From an uncultured Fluviicola sp. (GTDB taxonomy: Bacteria > Bacteroidota > Bacteroidia > Flavobacteriales_D > Crocinitomicaceae), in contig NZ_CABHOL010000021.1 in assembly GCF_902168135.1 (NCBI RefSeq), positions 124,001 to 188,000 on the forward strand: a stretch of 64,000 nt of DNA. Direction: 5' to 3'. Both the position numbers and the translations under genes were made by a program. The notes under the pieces are model-generated. The model saw only the letters and a list, made by a program, of their open reading frames with translations. It was not told the DNA's origin and ran no database searches. Positions within the stretch are counted from its first letter, which is position 1. Each line of letters begins with the position of its first letter. Below, piece after piece: positions 42,971 to 51,476 of this stretch.

Positions 42971-45068
42971 AAATTTTCAGGAATGCAGGTTCATTATTGC
43001 GAATGATCCGAACCGTATAAATTCCGGCAGGAAGGTTATCCAATACCGTTTTGTTTGTCTCAAGTTTACGAACTCTTCTTCCACCGGCATCCAAAACTTC
43101 TCCATAGGAATAAGTCGTTTTAATCACGAATTCTTTCCCATTCCAGGAATATTCATCCTTTTTGAGTTCGGTAAGCCCGGTTTCCAAAACAGCTTTAAAC
43201 GACCAGGCAGTTGTATCCGATATTCCTGTAAACGCATTTCCTGCCGCATCCATAACTGCATCATTATCGATCAGGACGTGGTAATTGTATGTAATCGTTA
43301 ATCCGGATTGATTCAACGCAACGGAATTAGCAGTCACAGTGATGTTGCTTAGCGCTGTGCTGAATTCCTGGATTGTTCCGTCATTCTCACAAACCAAATA
43401 AAAGCTTCCGGAACCTGTTACGATATTTTCATTGAAGGTAATTGTCGGGATCACATCCAAAAGAACATTGATACTGTTATCTGCCGGGTCCAGATTGGAA
43501 ATTACAGGTGCAGTAAAATCACCAACCGTAAAATTCCACAAGGTATTAGTTGTAATTCCGGCAAAGTCATTCCCACTTAGATCCTCAATAAATCCGGGAG
43601 TAATATTTACGTAGTAAGAAGTGTTTTCAGTTAGTGGGTTCGTCGTCGCAAAGTTTACCACATCTCCGCTTACAGTAATCTGGGGTGATCCGGAAACGAA
43701 TGACTCTACAAGCGTTCCGCCGGAAGTGAAAATTTCAATCATACCGGTTGTGGAAATCTGTACGTCTTCTGTAAACGAGATACTGAAATTTCCCGTTGCA
43801 GGAACATCCACCGCATCGTCTGCAGGTGAGAACGGAGCAACTGCTAAAGGAGCAACCAAATCATTGGTATTGAAATTCCAGGTTGTGTTATTCGTAAATC
43901 CTGCGTAATTGTTGTTAAATTGATCTTTCACTGCGCCGGACTGGATGTTCACATAATAATTCGTGTTCGGTACCAAATCCGTCGGATCGATAGTTACTAC
44001 AGCTCCTGAAAACGAAATCAGCGGGCTGGTAAGTACATCATAAGCTTCAACGAGTACTCCCGAACCATCATATAACTGGATTTCACCTGAACCTGCCTGA
44101 ACTGCTTCATTGAATGTAATGGATAGCGGTGTTGTAAGGGCAACTCCAATCGAATTATCAGCCGGTACAAAAGGCGAGGCAATCAAAGCAGGAGGAGTGA
44201 TATCATTGGTGTTGAAATTCCAGGTCACATTGTCTGCAATCCCGGCGAAAAAATTATTAGCTGCGTCTTTAAAAGCCGTAGCGTCGATTTGCACATAGTA
44301 AGGGGTGTTGATTACCAGGTTTACCGGCGGATTATAGAAAAATGTACTTCCCGAAACCGTTGAACCCGGAGTTCCGTTAGAGATTGTTTGAATCACGTTA
44401 TCATTTCCGTCGTAAAGAATTACGGATCCTGTTCCCCAGGAAATCGCTTCTGAAAAACTAATCGTCAGGTTTGTATTTACATTAACCCCAACAGCATTAT
44501 CTGCAGGTATGAAACTAGAAATAGTTGGCGGCGTTACATCCGGAACAACCCAGTTTCGGACAATTCCGCTGGCCCGGTTGCTCGCTCCGTGATATTGCAG
44601 TTGATTCGTCGCACTTGGTCCTTTCGCCCAAAATAAATTCTGGGTTGTAGCTGCAAAACTGAAGGTCACATCGTTTGCATCTCCGGTACTTAAAGCACGT
44701 GTTGCTACAATGGTTCTGTTTCCGGCTGATACTGTGTTCGATGAAACGGTCCAGTCTTGCTGGGCATCAACAGAGGGTTCGACTCCCTGGCCTATCATCC
44801 GGTGATCACGTAATTGAAGCGGTGCAGCCCCGGTTCCCAAAGTCGACCAGATGATAGCGTCATTCCCGGTTGCCATTCCTGTTCCGAAACCAAAGGCGAT
44901 AAAGCGATCGGACGGTCCCTGCACAGTTACAGTAATGTCTGTAGTTGTCATGACTGCCCCGAAAAACATCCCGCTTCCGGGTGTTAATTCAGCAAAGGCA
45001 ATTTCCTTTGTTTGACTGAAAGCCAACAGGGGACAAATTGCGAACAGCAAAAAGTGGATTTTCTTCAT
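42960..45068 (-). CDS. Type IX-secreted protein with DOMON-like and four Ig-like (SbsA) domains
   Basis: A 702-residue secreted protein. Signal peptide 1-19; a DOMON-like domain of about 150 residues (PSDRFIAFGFG, NDAIIW, DHRMIG), the haem- or sugar-binding beta-sandwich family. Four SbsA Ig-like (Big_5) repeats follow, each starting P-x-x-x-x-x-x-P-A-D-N/D and containing I-x-F-x-E-x-V/I (about residues 180-610). The C terminus, from GRRVRKLETNK to AFLKIYVD, is a type A sorting domain. ATG 45068 is chosen from the signal peptide and a perfect upstream promoter. It is upstream of, and overlapping, an ankyrin protein. Confidence 0.8.
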   Translation of the reverse strand: MKKIHFLLFAICPLLAFSQTKEIAFAELTPGSGMFFGAVMTTTDITVTVQGPSDRFIAFGFGTGMATGNDAIIWSTLGTGAAPLQLRDHRMIGQGVEPSVDAQQDWTVSSNTVSAGNRTIVATRALSTGDANDVTFSFAATTQNLFWAKGPSATNQLQYHGASNRASGIVRNWVVPDVTPPTISSFIPADNAVGVNVNTNLTISFSEAISWGTGSVILYDGNDNVIQTISNGTPGSTVSGSTFFYNPPVNLVINTPYYVQIDATAFKDAANNFFAGIADNVTWNFNTNDITPPALIASPFVPADNSIGVALTTPLSITFNEAVQAGSGEIQLYDGSGVLVEAYDVLTSPLISFSGAVVTIDPTDLVPNTNYYVNIQSGAVKDQFNNNYAGFTNNTTWNFNTNDLVAPLAVAPFSPADDAVDVPATGNFSISFTEDVQISTTGMIEIFTSGGTLVESFVSGSPQITVSGDVVNFATTNPLTENTSYYVNITPGFIEDLSGNDFAGITTNTLWNFTVGDFTAPVISNLDPADNSINVLLDVIPTITFNENIVTGSGSFYLVCENDGTIQEFSTALSNITVTANSVALNQSGLTITYNYHVLIDNDAVMDAAGNAFTGISDTTAWSFKAVLETGLTELKKDEYSWNGKEFVIKTTYSYGEVLDAGGRRVRKLETNKTVLDNLPAGIYTVRIIRNNEPAFLKIYVD

Positions 45069-45088
45069 AATCAGTAGTGTTTTAGTAG

Positions 45089-45119
45089 CAAAGCTATCTC
45101 TTAAAGAGTTAACAATCAA
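45089..45119 (-). promoter_or_regulatory. Promoter of the DOMON/ankyrin gene pair
   Basis: TAGCTTTG at 45089-45096 (minus strand) with TTG at 45117-45119 and a 20-base spacer, full consensus. Confidence 0.8.
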
Positions 45120-45196
45120 TTATTTTTCAGATTATTATCGTCTTTTTGTGTAAATCGACTATTTTTCAACATCAATTCACGAAATCACTGGATACT

Positions 45197-45559
45197 ATGA
45201 CGGATCGGAAATGTCTTGAATGCGGCCAAAAATTAAGCGGCCGGAAAGATCAAAAGTTTTGTTCGGACTATTGCAGGAACACCTATAACAACAGGCAGAA
45301 TGAAGACGCCACGAAATATGTAAGGCGGATCAACAATATTCTACGAAAGAACCGGCGTGTTTTAGCCGCTTTAAACCCGACCGGAAAACGGACCGTGGAC
45401 GCTATCACATTGGCGGAAGAGGGTTTCAACTTCCATTATTACACCAATACTTATCAAACCCAAAAGGGAAATACTTATTTCTTCTGTTATGAGCAAGGGT
45501 ACACGAAACTGGAGGGTGATCAGTATATGTTGGTTTTGAAGCAAGATTATGTCAAGTAA
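45197..45559 (+). CDS. Small zinc-ribbon protein
   Basis: A 120-residue cytoplasmic protein. The N terminus holds four cysteines, CxxC...CxxxC (CLECGQKLSGRKDQKFCSDYC, residues 6-26), the pattern of a zinc ribbon that often occurs in predicted nucleic-acid-binding or regulatory proteins. The remainder is helical and basic, then an aromatic-rich strand section. ATG 45197 (not 45146) is preferred because the ribbon begins directly after it. Convergent with the gene ending at 45635. Confidence 0.65.
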   Translation: MTDRKCLECGQKLSGRKDQKFCSDYCRNTYNNRQNEDATKYVRRINNILRKNRRVLAALNPTGKRTVDAITLAEEGFNFHYYTNTYQTQKGNTYFFCYEQGYTKLEGDQYMLVLKQDYVK

Positions 45560-45634
45560 TTATCAATTATGAATGGTACAATTATCAAGAAGGAACTTCT
45601 TAATAATTGATAATTATGAAATTGATAATTATAA
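45556..45634. repeat. AT-rich inverted repeat between convergent genes
   Basis: Holds five TAATTATCA/TTGATAATTA words in both orientations and a central AAGAAG-GAA-CTTCTT hairpin (45589-45603 region). Same word family as 4511-4542 and 58803-58839. It may terminate both flanking genes. Confidence 0.55.
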
Positions 45635-46012
45635 TTACAAGTTCCACTTTTCTTTGAAAAGCTCCATTTTCGGGTGGTCTTTTACTCCTTCGCTTCCGAT
45701 AAACAATACATCTTTACATTTTGTGCGGTCAAAGAATAAAGATAAATGCGATAAAGCAACGTTCATTGTTCCGCTTAAATCGATCTTATGAATAGGTGCC
45801 TGGTGCACTTCAAACAGATCTCGCAGTTCGGCAGTGCGTTTATCAAAGTTGTGATTATCGTGAAAAATAACAACAGCGTCGATCTTTTCAGTGAATTCTT
45901 CGTTCTCCTGAAAAGGCAAAACATGAAAGCCTTTTCCTTCCAACCAGGAATTTACGGATTCAGCAAACGGTGTTTTTTCTTCGGTGTAAATGGTCTGAAT
46001 ATGTGTTGTCAT
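45635..46012 (-). CDS. Conserved small protein, unknown function
   Basis: A 125-residue cytoplasmic alpha/beta protein. Alternation of strand and helix (IDAVVIFHDNHN, KIDLSGTMNVALSHLSLFF, CKDVLFIGSEG) suggests a flavodoxin- or NAD-like Rossmann layout, but no nucleotide motif is present. No family recognised. Monocistronic. Confidence 0.6.
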   Translation of the reverse strand: MTTHIQTIYTEEKTPFAESVNSWLEGKGFHVLPFQENEEFTEKIDAVVIFHDNHNFDKRTAELRDLFEVHQAPIHKIDLSGTMNVALSHLSLFFDRTKCKDVLFIGSEGVKDHPKMELFKEKWNL

Positions 46013-46252
46013 TCTTCCCTGATTTGTTATTTTTCGTTTACGTTTCTTAAAAGAGAGTGCAAAAATACTGTAAACTTTTAGTAAAGTCCGTTTAAAATCG
46101 AATTTAATTCCTCTTTTTATTCAAATTAGCAATGCAATAATCCTGAAATCATTTGATTCTGAAACAATTAAACACATCGCTCATTCAGATTGAAAAATAC
46201 AACAATTCCAACTAAAAACCTAGAGCCAACTAACTAATTCGATTTAGCCATT

Positions 46253-47653
46253 TTATGGCTGGTAACCCAAAATCTTCATGAAATCATCGGCAGTCTGTTC
46301 CTTGGAAAACAGTTCCGACACGATCTTCCCGTGTTCATCACGTTGAATAAGAACATGTTTGGGCTCCGGAATCAGACAGTGTTTTAAGCCTCCGTACCCA
46401 CCAATGGTTTCCTGGTATGCTCCGGTATTAAAGAATCCAATATAGAGTGGTTTATTCTTATCGAATTTAGGAAGATAAATCGCATTCGAATGCTGTTCGG
46501 AATTGTAATAATCATCCGAATCACAGGTCAGGCCACCGAGCAGCACACGTTCATAATCATCGTTCCAGCGGTTGATCGCCAGCATGATGAAACGCTGGTT
46601 GATTGCCCAGGTATCCGGAAGGTTTGTCATGAAAGAACTGTCAATCATGTTCCACTTTTCCCGGTCGTTCTGTTGTTTTTGGTGTAATACATTGAAGATA
46701 GCACCACCGCTTTCACCAACTGTAAATGATCCGAATTCCGTGTAAATATTCGGTTCCGGAATGTCATTATCCGAACAAACGCGTTTCACCTGCATCAGGA
46801 TCTCACGGACCATGTAGGCATAGTCGAAATCAAAAGCAAGTGATTTCTTGATCGGGAAACCACCACCGATATTCAGCGAATCCAGAGTCGGACACACTTT
46901 TTTCAAATCGGAATAGATACGCAGACACTTTGTTAATTCGTTCCAGTAATACGAAGTATCATTAATCCCGGTATTGATAAAAAAGTGAAGCATTTTGATT
47001 TGCACACGCGGATTATCCTGGATAAATGCCTTGTAAAAAGGAACTATTTCCCGGTAACGGATTCCAAGGCGCGAGGTATAAAACTCAAACTTCGGCTCTT
47101 CCTCGGATGCAATCCGGATTCCAATCTTTAGTTCGTTTTCACCCGTTGCTGCGATCAAGTCGTGAATTTCTGCTGTGTTATCAACCACAGGAATTACGTT
47201 CAATCGTTTATCATCAATCAAATCGGCAATATTCTCTATATACTGCGGCGGTTTGAAACCATTGCAAATAACATAGCTTCCCTCTTTCAGTTTTCCTGCA
47301 TTTAAAACGTTCTTTACAATATCGATATCGAACGCCGAAGATGTCTCAATATGGACGTCGTTCTTGAGGACCTCATCCAGGACAAAGGAAAAGTGAGAAC
47401 TTTTTGTACAGTACGAATAATAATAGTTCCCCGAATAACCTAAGTTATTCATTGCTTCGCGAAACCAACCCTTGGCCCTCTGGATATTGTGCGAAATCTG
47501 AGGTAAATAATTGAATTTCAATGGCGTGCCATATTCTTCAATTAATCGCATCAAATCAATACCATGAAACATCAAACGATCTTCTCTCAAGTGAAATTCA
47601 TCTTGCGGGAAATCAAATGTCTGATCGATAAGGTCAATGTATTTTGTTCTCAT
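46253..47653 (-). CDS. speA: Arginine decarboxylase-like enzyme (fold III PLP)
   Basis: A 466-residue PLP-dependent decarboxylase of the alanine-racemase fold. K84 in SYCTKSSHF is the Schiff-base lysine, the glycine loop is IGGGFP (about 262-267), EFGSFTVG holds the phosphate/ring contact near 307, and C377 in GGLTCDSDD is the catalytic cysteine of the other subunit. Flavobacterial proteins of this length are usually called arginine decarboxylase, which would yield agmatine for polyamines. It is shorter than the ~650-residue E. coli SpeA, so the exact amino-acid substrate (arginine, or a diamino acid) is inferred, not shown. Confidence 0.75.
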   Translation of the reverse strand: MRTKYIDLIDQTFDFPQDEFHLREDRLMFHGIDLMRLIEEYGTPLKFNYLPQISHNIQRAKGWFREAMNNLGYSGNYYYSYCTKSSHFSFVLDEVLKNDVHIETSSAFDIDIVKNVLNAGKLKEGSYVICNGFKPPQYIENIADLIDDKRLNVIPVVDNTAEIHDLIAATGENELKIGIRIASEEEPKFEFYTSRLGIRYREIVPFYKAFIQDNPRVQIKMLHFFINTGINDTSYYWNELTKCLRIYSDLKKVCPTLDSLNIGGGFPIKKSLAFDFDYAYMVREILMQVKRVCSDNDIPEPNIYTEFGSFTVGESGGAIFNVLHQKQQNDREKWNMIDSSFMTNLPDTWAINQRFIMLAINRWNDDYERVLLGGLTCDSDDYYNSEQHSNAIYLPKFDKNKPLYIGFFNTGAYQETIGGYGGLKHCLIPEPKHVLIQRDEHGKIVSELFSKEQTADDFMKILGYQP

Positions 47654-47670
47654 TCGCTAAACGTTGCACT

Positions 47671-47745
47671 CCTCCGCGCCTTCGCTAAAGCTCTTGCCTT
47701 TGTGTAGCCACTTCGGCAGAGCAAGGTTAGCGCCAGCGTTACGGA
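47671..47745. repeat. GC-rich repeat in the speA leader
   Basis: GC-rich patch; 47671-47700 shares the GCGCCTTCGCT core with the reverse complement of 8051-8090. It lies between the candidate speA promoter and its start codon. Confidence 0.4.
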
Positions 47746-47799
47746 AATCTTTCTTAAAAGTTTACAAACCAACTCAATTATTCCAGGAATAATTCGGTG

Positions 47800-47807
47800 C
47801 AAATGTA
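47800..47807 (-). promoter_or_regulatory. Candidate -7 element for speA
   Basis: TACATTTG on the minus strand, 147 bases upstream of the speA start. No TTG element at a usual distance. Confidence 0.4.
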
Positions 47808-47876
47808 GGGTAAAGATTGGGATTGACCCCTAAAAAATCAAAAATCACTTCATTTTCACAAAACCCCGAAAAATTA

Positions 47877-48227
47877 CTATAAAACGCGCTGAGCGAAATA
47901 AAAGATGGTACCTCCTGTGAAATACATCAATACATCCACTAAATCTGCCGTACCTCTCCCATAATGAGGTAAATACCATTCAAACAAAATGCTCATCGAA
48001 ACGGTCACAAACAAAATAAGACGTAAGGGAATAAGCAACTCCCGGTCTCTTTTCAAAATTCGCGTTATCCACAAACAGCTGTAAAGCTGCAAAGGAATGA
48101 ACAATAGATCGGTTAAATGATATGCCATAAAATCCGGCAGTAAATAACGGATTCCCGCATGTTTTATCAGCAGGTAGACCCATACGGTCCCACCCAAAAA
48201 ATAATAGTTGTTTTTATATTTAACCAT
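47877..48227 (-). CDS. Small polytopic membrane protein
   Basis: A 116-residue protein with three or four hydrophobic helices (about 10-24, 42-55, 65-82, 98-112) and conserved-looking charged residues between them (ILKRDREL, GRGTADLVD). No family recognised. Overlaps the upstream zinc-ribbon gene by eight bases, so they are coupled and both are divergent from the TetR regulator. Confidence 0.65.
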   Translation of the reverse strand: MVKYKNNYYFLGGTVWVYLLIKHAGIRYLLPDFMAYHLTDLLFIPLQLYSCLWITRILKRDRELLIPLRLILFVTVSMSILFEWYLPHYGRGTADLVDVLMYFTGGTIFYFAQRVL

Positions 48228-48513
48228 TGGATCCCACTGTCAAATAAGCAAACAAGAATGCTATTCCCATTACGATAGCTGTTACAGTATAACAAACTTT
48301 ATAGAGGATCCTTAGAAACAAGGACGGGGATTTTTCCCAGGAGTCTATGAAATTATCCAGGGATGTTTTAGGCGCATTCCTCCTTCTTTCTTCCCGCTCC
48401 TTTTCACGAATCTCTTCGATGATAAGTGGTGAAAGGACTTCATTGCAAAACTGACAATAATCCTCAGATCCATTCCAATTCTGACATTTTGGGCATTTCC
48501 GTCTTACAGCCAT
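48220..48513 (-). CDS. Zinc-ribbon single-pass membrane protein
   Basis: A 97-residue protein: an N-terminal zinc ribbon with C7/C10 and C20/C23, a charged helix (EIREKEREERRR, about 33-45) and one membrane helix at about 70-92. First gene of a two-gene unit with the polytopic protein. Its promoter region carries three TTAGCTAA palindromes shared with the TetR gene, so it is a likely target of that regulator. Confidence 0.65.
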   Translation of the reverse strand: MAVRRKCPKCQNWNGSEDYCQFCNEVLSPLIIEEIREKEREERRRNAPKTSLDNFIDSWEKSPSLFLRILYKVCYTVTAIVMGIAFLFAYLTVGSNG

Positions 48514-48550
48514 ACCGTTGTATTTTATTGGTTTCCAAATAAAATCATTT

Positions 48551-48603
48551 TTAGCTAATGTTAGCTAATTTGCAAAAATAAGCATTTAGTTATTTTTAGC
48601 TAA
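48551..48603. promoter_or_regulatory. Triple TTAGCTAA operator in the TetR divergent promoter
   Basis: Three perfect TTAGCTAA palindromes at 48551-48558, 48561-48568 and 48596-48603. A minus-strand -7 element, TATTTTTG (48573-48580), lies between the second and third, so the first two cover the expected start site of the zinc-ribbon gene. The third overlaps a possible + strand element, TAATTTTA at 48601-48608, before the TetR gene. Confidence 0.6.
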
Positions 48604-48619
48604 TTTTAGGTGCGTAAAA

Positions 48620-49261
48620 ATGAAAACAAAAGATAAAATACTTAGGCAAGCTTTGCTCCAATTCAACACAGAGGGTGTGGAACGCGTGACTACTTCTTCC
48701 TTGGCGAAGAATCTGGGAATCAGTCTGGGTAACCTTCATTATCATTTCCCAAACCGCGACAGTATTATCAGACAGCTTGTAGACCAATTTCTTAATGATG
48801 AAGAAATGCGCTCGCAAAAACTACTTCAGGTGAAAACCGAAAACTTTATGACACATGCTTTTACTGTTCAGTTTCTGACTTTCAAAAACATGTGGGAATA
48901 CCGCTTCATTTTTACTGACCGGCTTGTCATTAAGCGGCGCATGGATTATCTGGAAGTTCGCTTCAGGAAGATGGTTGATCAGCGAAAATCAGAGTTTGAT
49001 CAAACAATGTCTGCATTGCAGGCAAGCAATATTATTCTCCCCAACATCTCACAAAAAACATTTGACGCTTATTTCACCCAAATTGTCATTGGAAACAACA
49101 GCTGGATCTCCTATTCAGATTTGTTCGACTATGGTTCAGCGCCTTATCTTCATTTTGCAGAATGCGCTATTTGGTCCTGGAAACCTTATCTAACCTGTTC
49201 GGATGAAGAACTTGAAGCTACTATAAAAATAGCGCTTGAAAACCTGGATACTTACCTGTGA
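48620..49261 (+). CDS. TetR family transcriptional regulator
   Basis: A 213-residue repressor-type protein. The N-terminal helix-turn-helix domain (TSSLAKNLGISLGNLHYHFPNRDSI, about residues 24-48) has the TetR signature, and the C-terminal helical domain is the ligand/dimer part. Divergently transcribed from a zinc-ribbon/membrane pair with operator-like palindromes between, the usual arrangement for a regulator that controls both itself and its neighbour. Confidence 0.88.
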   Translation: MKTKDKILRQALLQFNTEGVERVTTSSLAKNLGISLGNLHYHFPNRDSIIRQLVDQFLNDEEMRSQKLLQVKTENFMTHAFTVQFLTFKNMWEYRFIFTDRLVIKRRMDYLEVRFRKMVDQRKSEFDQTMSALQASNIILPNISQKTFDAYFTQIVIGNNSWISYSDLFDYGSAPYLHFAECAIWSWKPYLTCSDEELEATIKIALENLDTYL

Positions 49262-49281
49262 AAAATAACTCCCGCAAGCTG

Positions 49282-49599
49282 TTAATTGTGATGTTTGGAT
49301 AAATGTTCTACCAATTTCGATGCACGATAGCTCGAATAAATCCCAAATGCGTTTACAACAACTCCTTTTATTTCTTTATTTGCAGATGAAATAGCATACA
49401 CGATCATTTCGTCCCCGGGGTCAGTCATTCCTTCGAACCGGTACACTTCATCAATGCTGAAATCATCAGGCGACAATTCGGTTGCGGATCCGCTGCAGAC
49501 CAAACAATCACGTTCCGCCTCCATGGACAGATCTGCCGTGTATCCGCGTTTCTTTAGATCATTTACTGCTTCACTGACTGTTTCGTAATCACGTACCAT
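49282..49599 (-). CDS. Conserved small protein (family often mislabelled phosphoribosylpyrophosphate synthetase)
   Basis: A 105-residue cytoplasmic protein beginning MVRDYETVSEAVNDLKKRG, with FSIDEVYRFEGMTDPGDE in the middle. Bacteroidota proteins of this size and wording are, as I recall, sometimes annotated phosphoribosylpyrophosphate synthetase, but the protein is far too short and has no PRPP loop. Function unknown. ATG 49599 is chosen over 49653 because it starts at the conserved part. Confidence 0.65.
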   Translation of the reverse strand: MVRDYETVSEAVNDLKKRGYTADLSMEAERDCLVCSGSATELSPDDFSIDEVYRFEGMTDPGDEMIVYAISSANKEIKGVVVNAFGIYSSYRASKLVEHLSKHHN

Positions 49600-49732
49600 A
49601 ATTGCTTTTTTTGATTTCTTACTAAAATAGTGAAAAAAGCGTTCGAAATTCATTCAGTTCCACGGATTCCCTGATTGGGAAAGCGGAGACAAAAAATTTT
49701 CATCCCTGTTTATTCTTTCCTACAAGCGGTTT

Positions 49733-50083
49733 TTATTTGGCCAGTAAATCCTTGATCAAACTTGGAGGCCTTCCTATTATTGCCTGGTCACCACGCACAA
49801 CAATCGGTCGTTCGATCAGGATCGGGTATTTCATCATGGCCTGTATCCACTGTTTACGGGTACGTGTTTTCCCGGTGTACTTTTCCAGGAAAACGGCTTC
49901 TTTCTGACGAATGATATCCAATGGTTTTGCTTTGAGCAGCTTCAACAAGCTGTCCAGTTCCTCGTAAGTTGGCGGAACGAGCAGGTAATCCCGGATTTCC
50001 ACATCGGCTCCCAGATCTTCTAAAATACAAAGTCCTTCGCGGCTTTTAGAGCAGCGGTTGTTGTGGTATATGATTGTTTTCAT
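49733..50083 (-). CDS. arsC: ArsC-family arsenate reductase-like protein
   Basis: A 116-residue thioredoxin-fold protein. C11 in NNRCSKSREG is the single catalytic cysteine and RPIVVRGDQAIIGRPP (about 92-107) is the ArsC signature with its arginines. This is the glutaredoxin-dependent type. No arsenite pump or ArsR is next to it, so a role in general redox, like YffB, remains possible. Confidence 0.85.
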   Translation of the reverse strand: MKTIIYHNNRCSKSREGLCILEDLGADVEIRDYLLVPPTYEELDSLLKLLKAKPLDIIRQKEAVFLEKYTGKTRTRKQWIQAMMKYPILIERPIVVRGDQAIIGRPPSLIKDLLAK

Positions 50084-50095
50084 GAGAGGATTTTA

Positions 50096-50180
50096 AGATG
50101 TTAGGACATTAGGATTTTAAGATTGTATTTAGCTGGATGGAAAAAATCCAAGTCCTAAAACCTTAATATCCTAAAGTCCT
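50096..50180. repeat. Imperfect inverted repeat between prfB and arsC
   Basis: Words of the TTAGGACATTAGGATTTTAAG kind on the left (50098-50124) recur inverted on the right (50146-50180). This could form a long weak hairpin after prfB and serve as its terminator. Confidence 0.5.
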
Positions 50181-50185
50181 GGTGT

Positions 50186-51268
50186 CTAGTTACCGTACAT
50201 CATCAGATACGATTTCAGGAAGGGCAATAATTCGCCATCCAATACTTTATCCGGATCGTTTACGGTATAATCTGTCCGGTGGTCTTTTACCCGACGGTCA
50301 TCCAAAACATAACTTCTGATCTGTGAACCCCATTCGATCTTTTTCTTACCTGCTTCAATCTGCTCACGTGATTCGGCCCGTTTACGCAACTCGATCTCAT
50401 ATAACTGGGAACGAAGCAACTGCATTGCCTTTTCCTTGTTTGCAAGCTGTGAGCGAGATTCGGAGTTCTCGATAATAATTCCGGATGGTGCGTGACGTAA
50501 ACGCACAGCGGTCTCCACCTTGTTTACGTTCTGTCCGCCGGCACCACCTGAACGGAAAGTTTCGAAGGTAATATCTGCCGGGTTGACATAAATCTCGATC
50601 GTATCATCTACGGAAGGGTAAACATACACGGAAGCGAACGAAGTCATCCGTTTTCCCTGAGAGTTGTATGGACTTACACGCACCAATCGGTGGATTCCGT
50701 TCTCACCCTTCAGGTAACCGAATGCAAATTCCCCTTCAATTTCCAGAGTAACCGTTTTAATTCCGGCCACGTCACCTTCCTGGAAGTTCAGTTCTTTTAC
50801 TTTGTAACCGCTTTTTTCGGCCCACATGATGTACATACGCATCAGCATTCCTGCCCAGTCGCATGCCTCCGTACCACCTGCGCCTGCGGTAATCTGCAAT
50901 ACAGCACTCAAAGCATCTTCCTCACCTGAAAGCATGTTTTTCAATTCCACCTCATCCAGCGTAATAAGCAAAGAGGCGTATGCTTCATCACATTCGGATT
51001 CTTCCGCTGCACCTTCTTTTACAAAATCCATCAGGACTTCCAGGTCCTCAGCCTGTGATTTCAAACGTGTGTAAGATTCGATCCAGAATTTCAATCCACG
51101 GATCTCTTTCATTTGTGCTTCGGCCTTTTTCGGATCGTCCCAAAAACCGGGATCCTGTGTTTTCAATTCACTTTCACGCAATTGCATCTGCTTTTCAGGA
51201 ATTTTCAAATAGCTTGCAATCGCATCAATGCGCTGATTAATTTCTTTGAGTTGGTCACTGTTTACCAT
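50186..51268 (-). CDS. prfB: Peptide chain release factor 2, without programmed frameshift
   Basis: Terminates translation at UGA and UAA. 360 residues. The peptidyl-transferase GGQ motif is in [10 protein letters not shown] (about residues 240-249). The stop-codon-reading tripeptide, SPF in E. coli, reads S-P-Y here ([10 protein letters not shown]). Unlike E. coli, the reading frame is continuous: at the place of the programmed CUU-UGA frameshift (SYL-K at residues 19-22) the codons are AGC TAT TTG AAA. The start is correct by alignment with E. coli, and it is only four bases downstream of a -7 promoter element, so the mRNA may be leaderless. Confidence 0.95.
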   Translation of the reverse strand: MVNSDQLKEINQRIDAIASYLKIPEKQMQLRESELKTQDPGFWDDPKKAEAQMKEIRGLKFWIESYTRLKSQAEDLEVLMDFVKEGAAEESECDEAYASLLITLDEVELKNMLSGEEDALSAVLQITAGAGGTEACDWAGMLMRMYIMWAEKSGYKVKELNFQEGDVAGIKTVTLEIEGEFAFGYLKGENGIHRLVRVSPYNSQGKRMTSFASVYVYPSVDDTIEIYVNPADITFETFRSGGAGGQNVNKVETAVRLRHAPSGIIIENSESRSQLANKEKAMQLLRSQLYEIELRKRAESREQIEAGKKKIEWGSQIRSYVLDDRRVKDHRTDYTVNDPDKVLDGELLPFLKSYLMMYGN

Positions 51269-51272
51269 AACG

Positions 51273-51307
51273 CAAAGTTAATTGAAAAGTGAAAATTGAA
51301 AAGGCAA
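51273..51307 (-). promoter_or_regulatory. prfB promoter
   Basis: TAACTTTG at 51273-51280 (minus strand) with TTG at 51305-51307 and a 24-base spacer. The start codon is only four bases downstream of the -7 element. Confidence 0.6.
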
Positions 51308-51319
51308 AAATGAAATTTG

Positions 51320-51476
51320 GGGAATTGAACAATTAATCCCGAAAATTGCCCGGGGTTTAAACACCTGAGGACACAGCATAATCCCGAAACCGGACGCAGC
51401 ATACTTTATGGATTTCTTTGGGAATGCTTCTTTAGATCAAAGGGGGATGTCTACTTTTAGACAGTCCCCCTTTTTT
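51320..51476 (+). ncRNA. Possible small RNA ending in a strong terminator
   Basis: A terminator-like hairpin at 51440-51474 (TGTCTA/TAGACA and GGGGG/CCCCC stems, then TTTTTT) lies on the + strand with no gene upstream on that strand; prfB points the other way. A TGAAATTTG sequence at 51311-51319 is one base off a -7 element. In between, TCCCGAA (51337-51343) can pair with TTTGGGA (51418-51424), giving a long stem. Length would be about 150 bases. I cannot assign it to a known RNA family. Confidence 0.35.
51440..51476 (+). terminator. Terminator without an upstream gene
   Basis: Stem GGGGG-A-TGTCTA with TAGACA-GT-CCCCC around a 4-5-base loop, followed by six T. Confidence 0.7.

Noticed and set aside
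44760-44786. A tRNA T-arm-like GGTTCGACTCC sequence
   Set aside because: It lies inside the DOMON/Ig-like coding frame, and no acceptor, D or anticodon stem can be built around it.
48060-48075. A DnaA-box-like TTATCCACA
   Set aside because: A single copy within a gene, with no cluster of boxes, no AT-rich unwinding region beside it and no dnaA/dnaN nearby.
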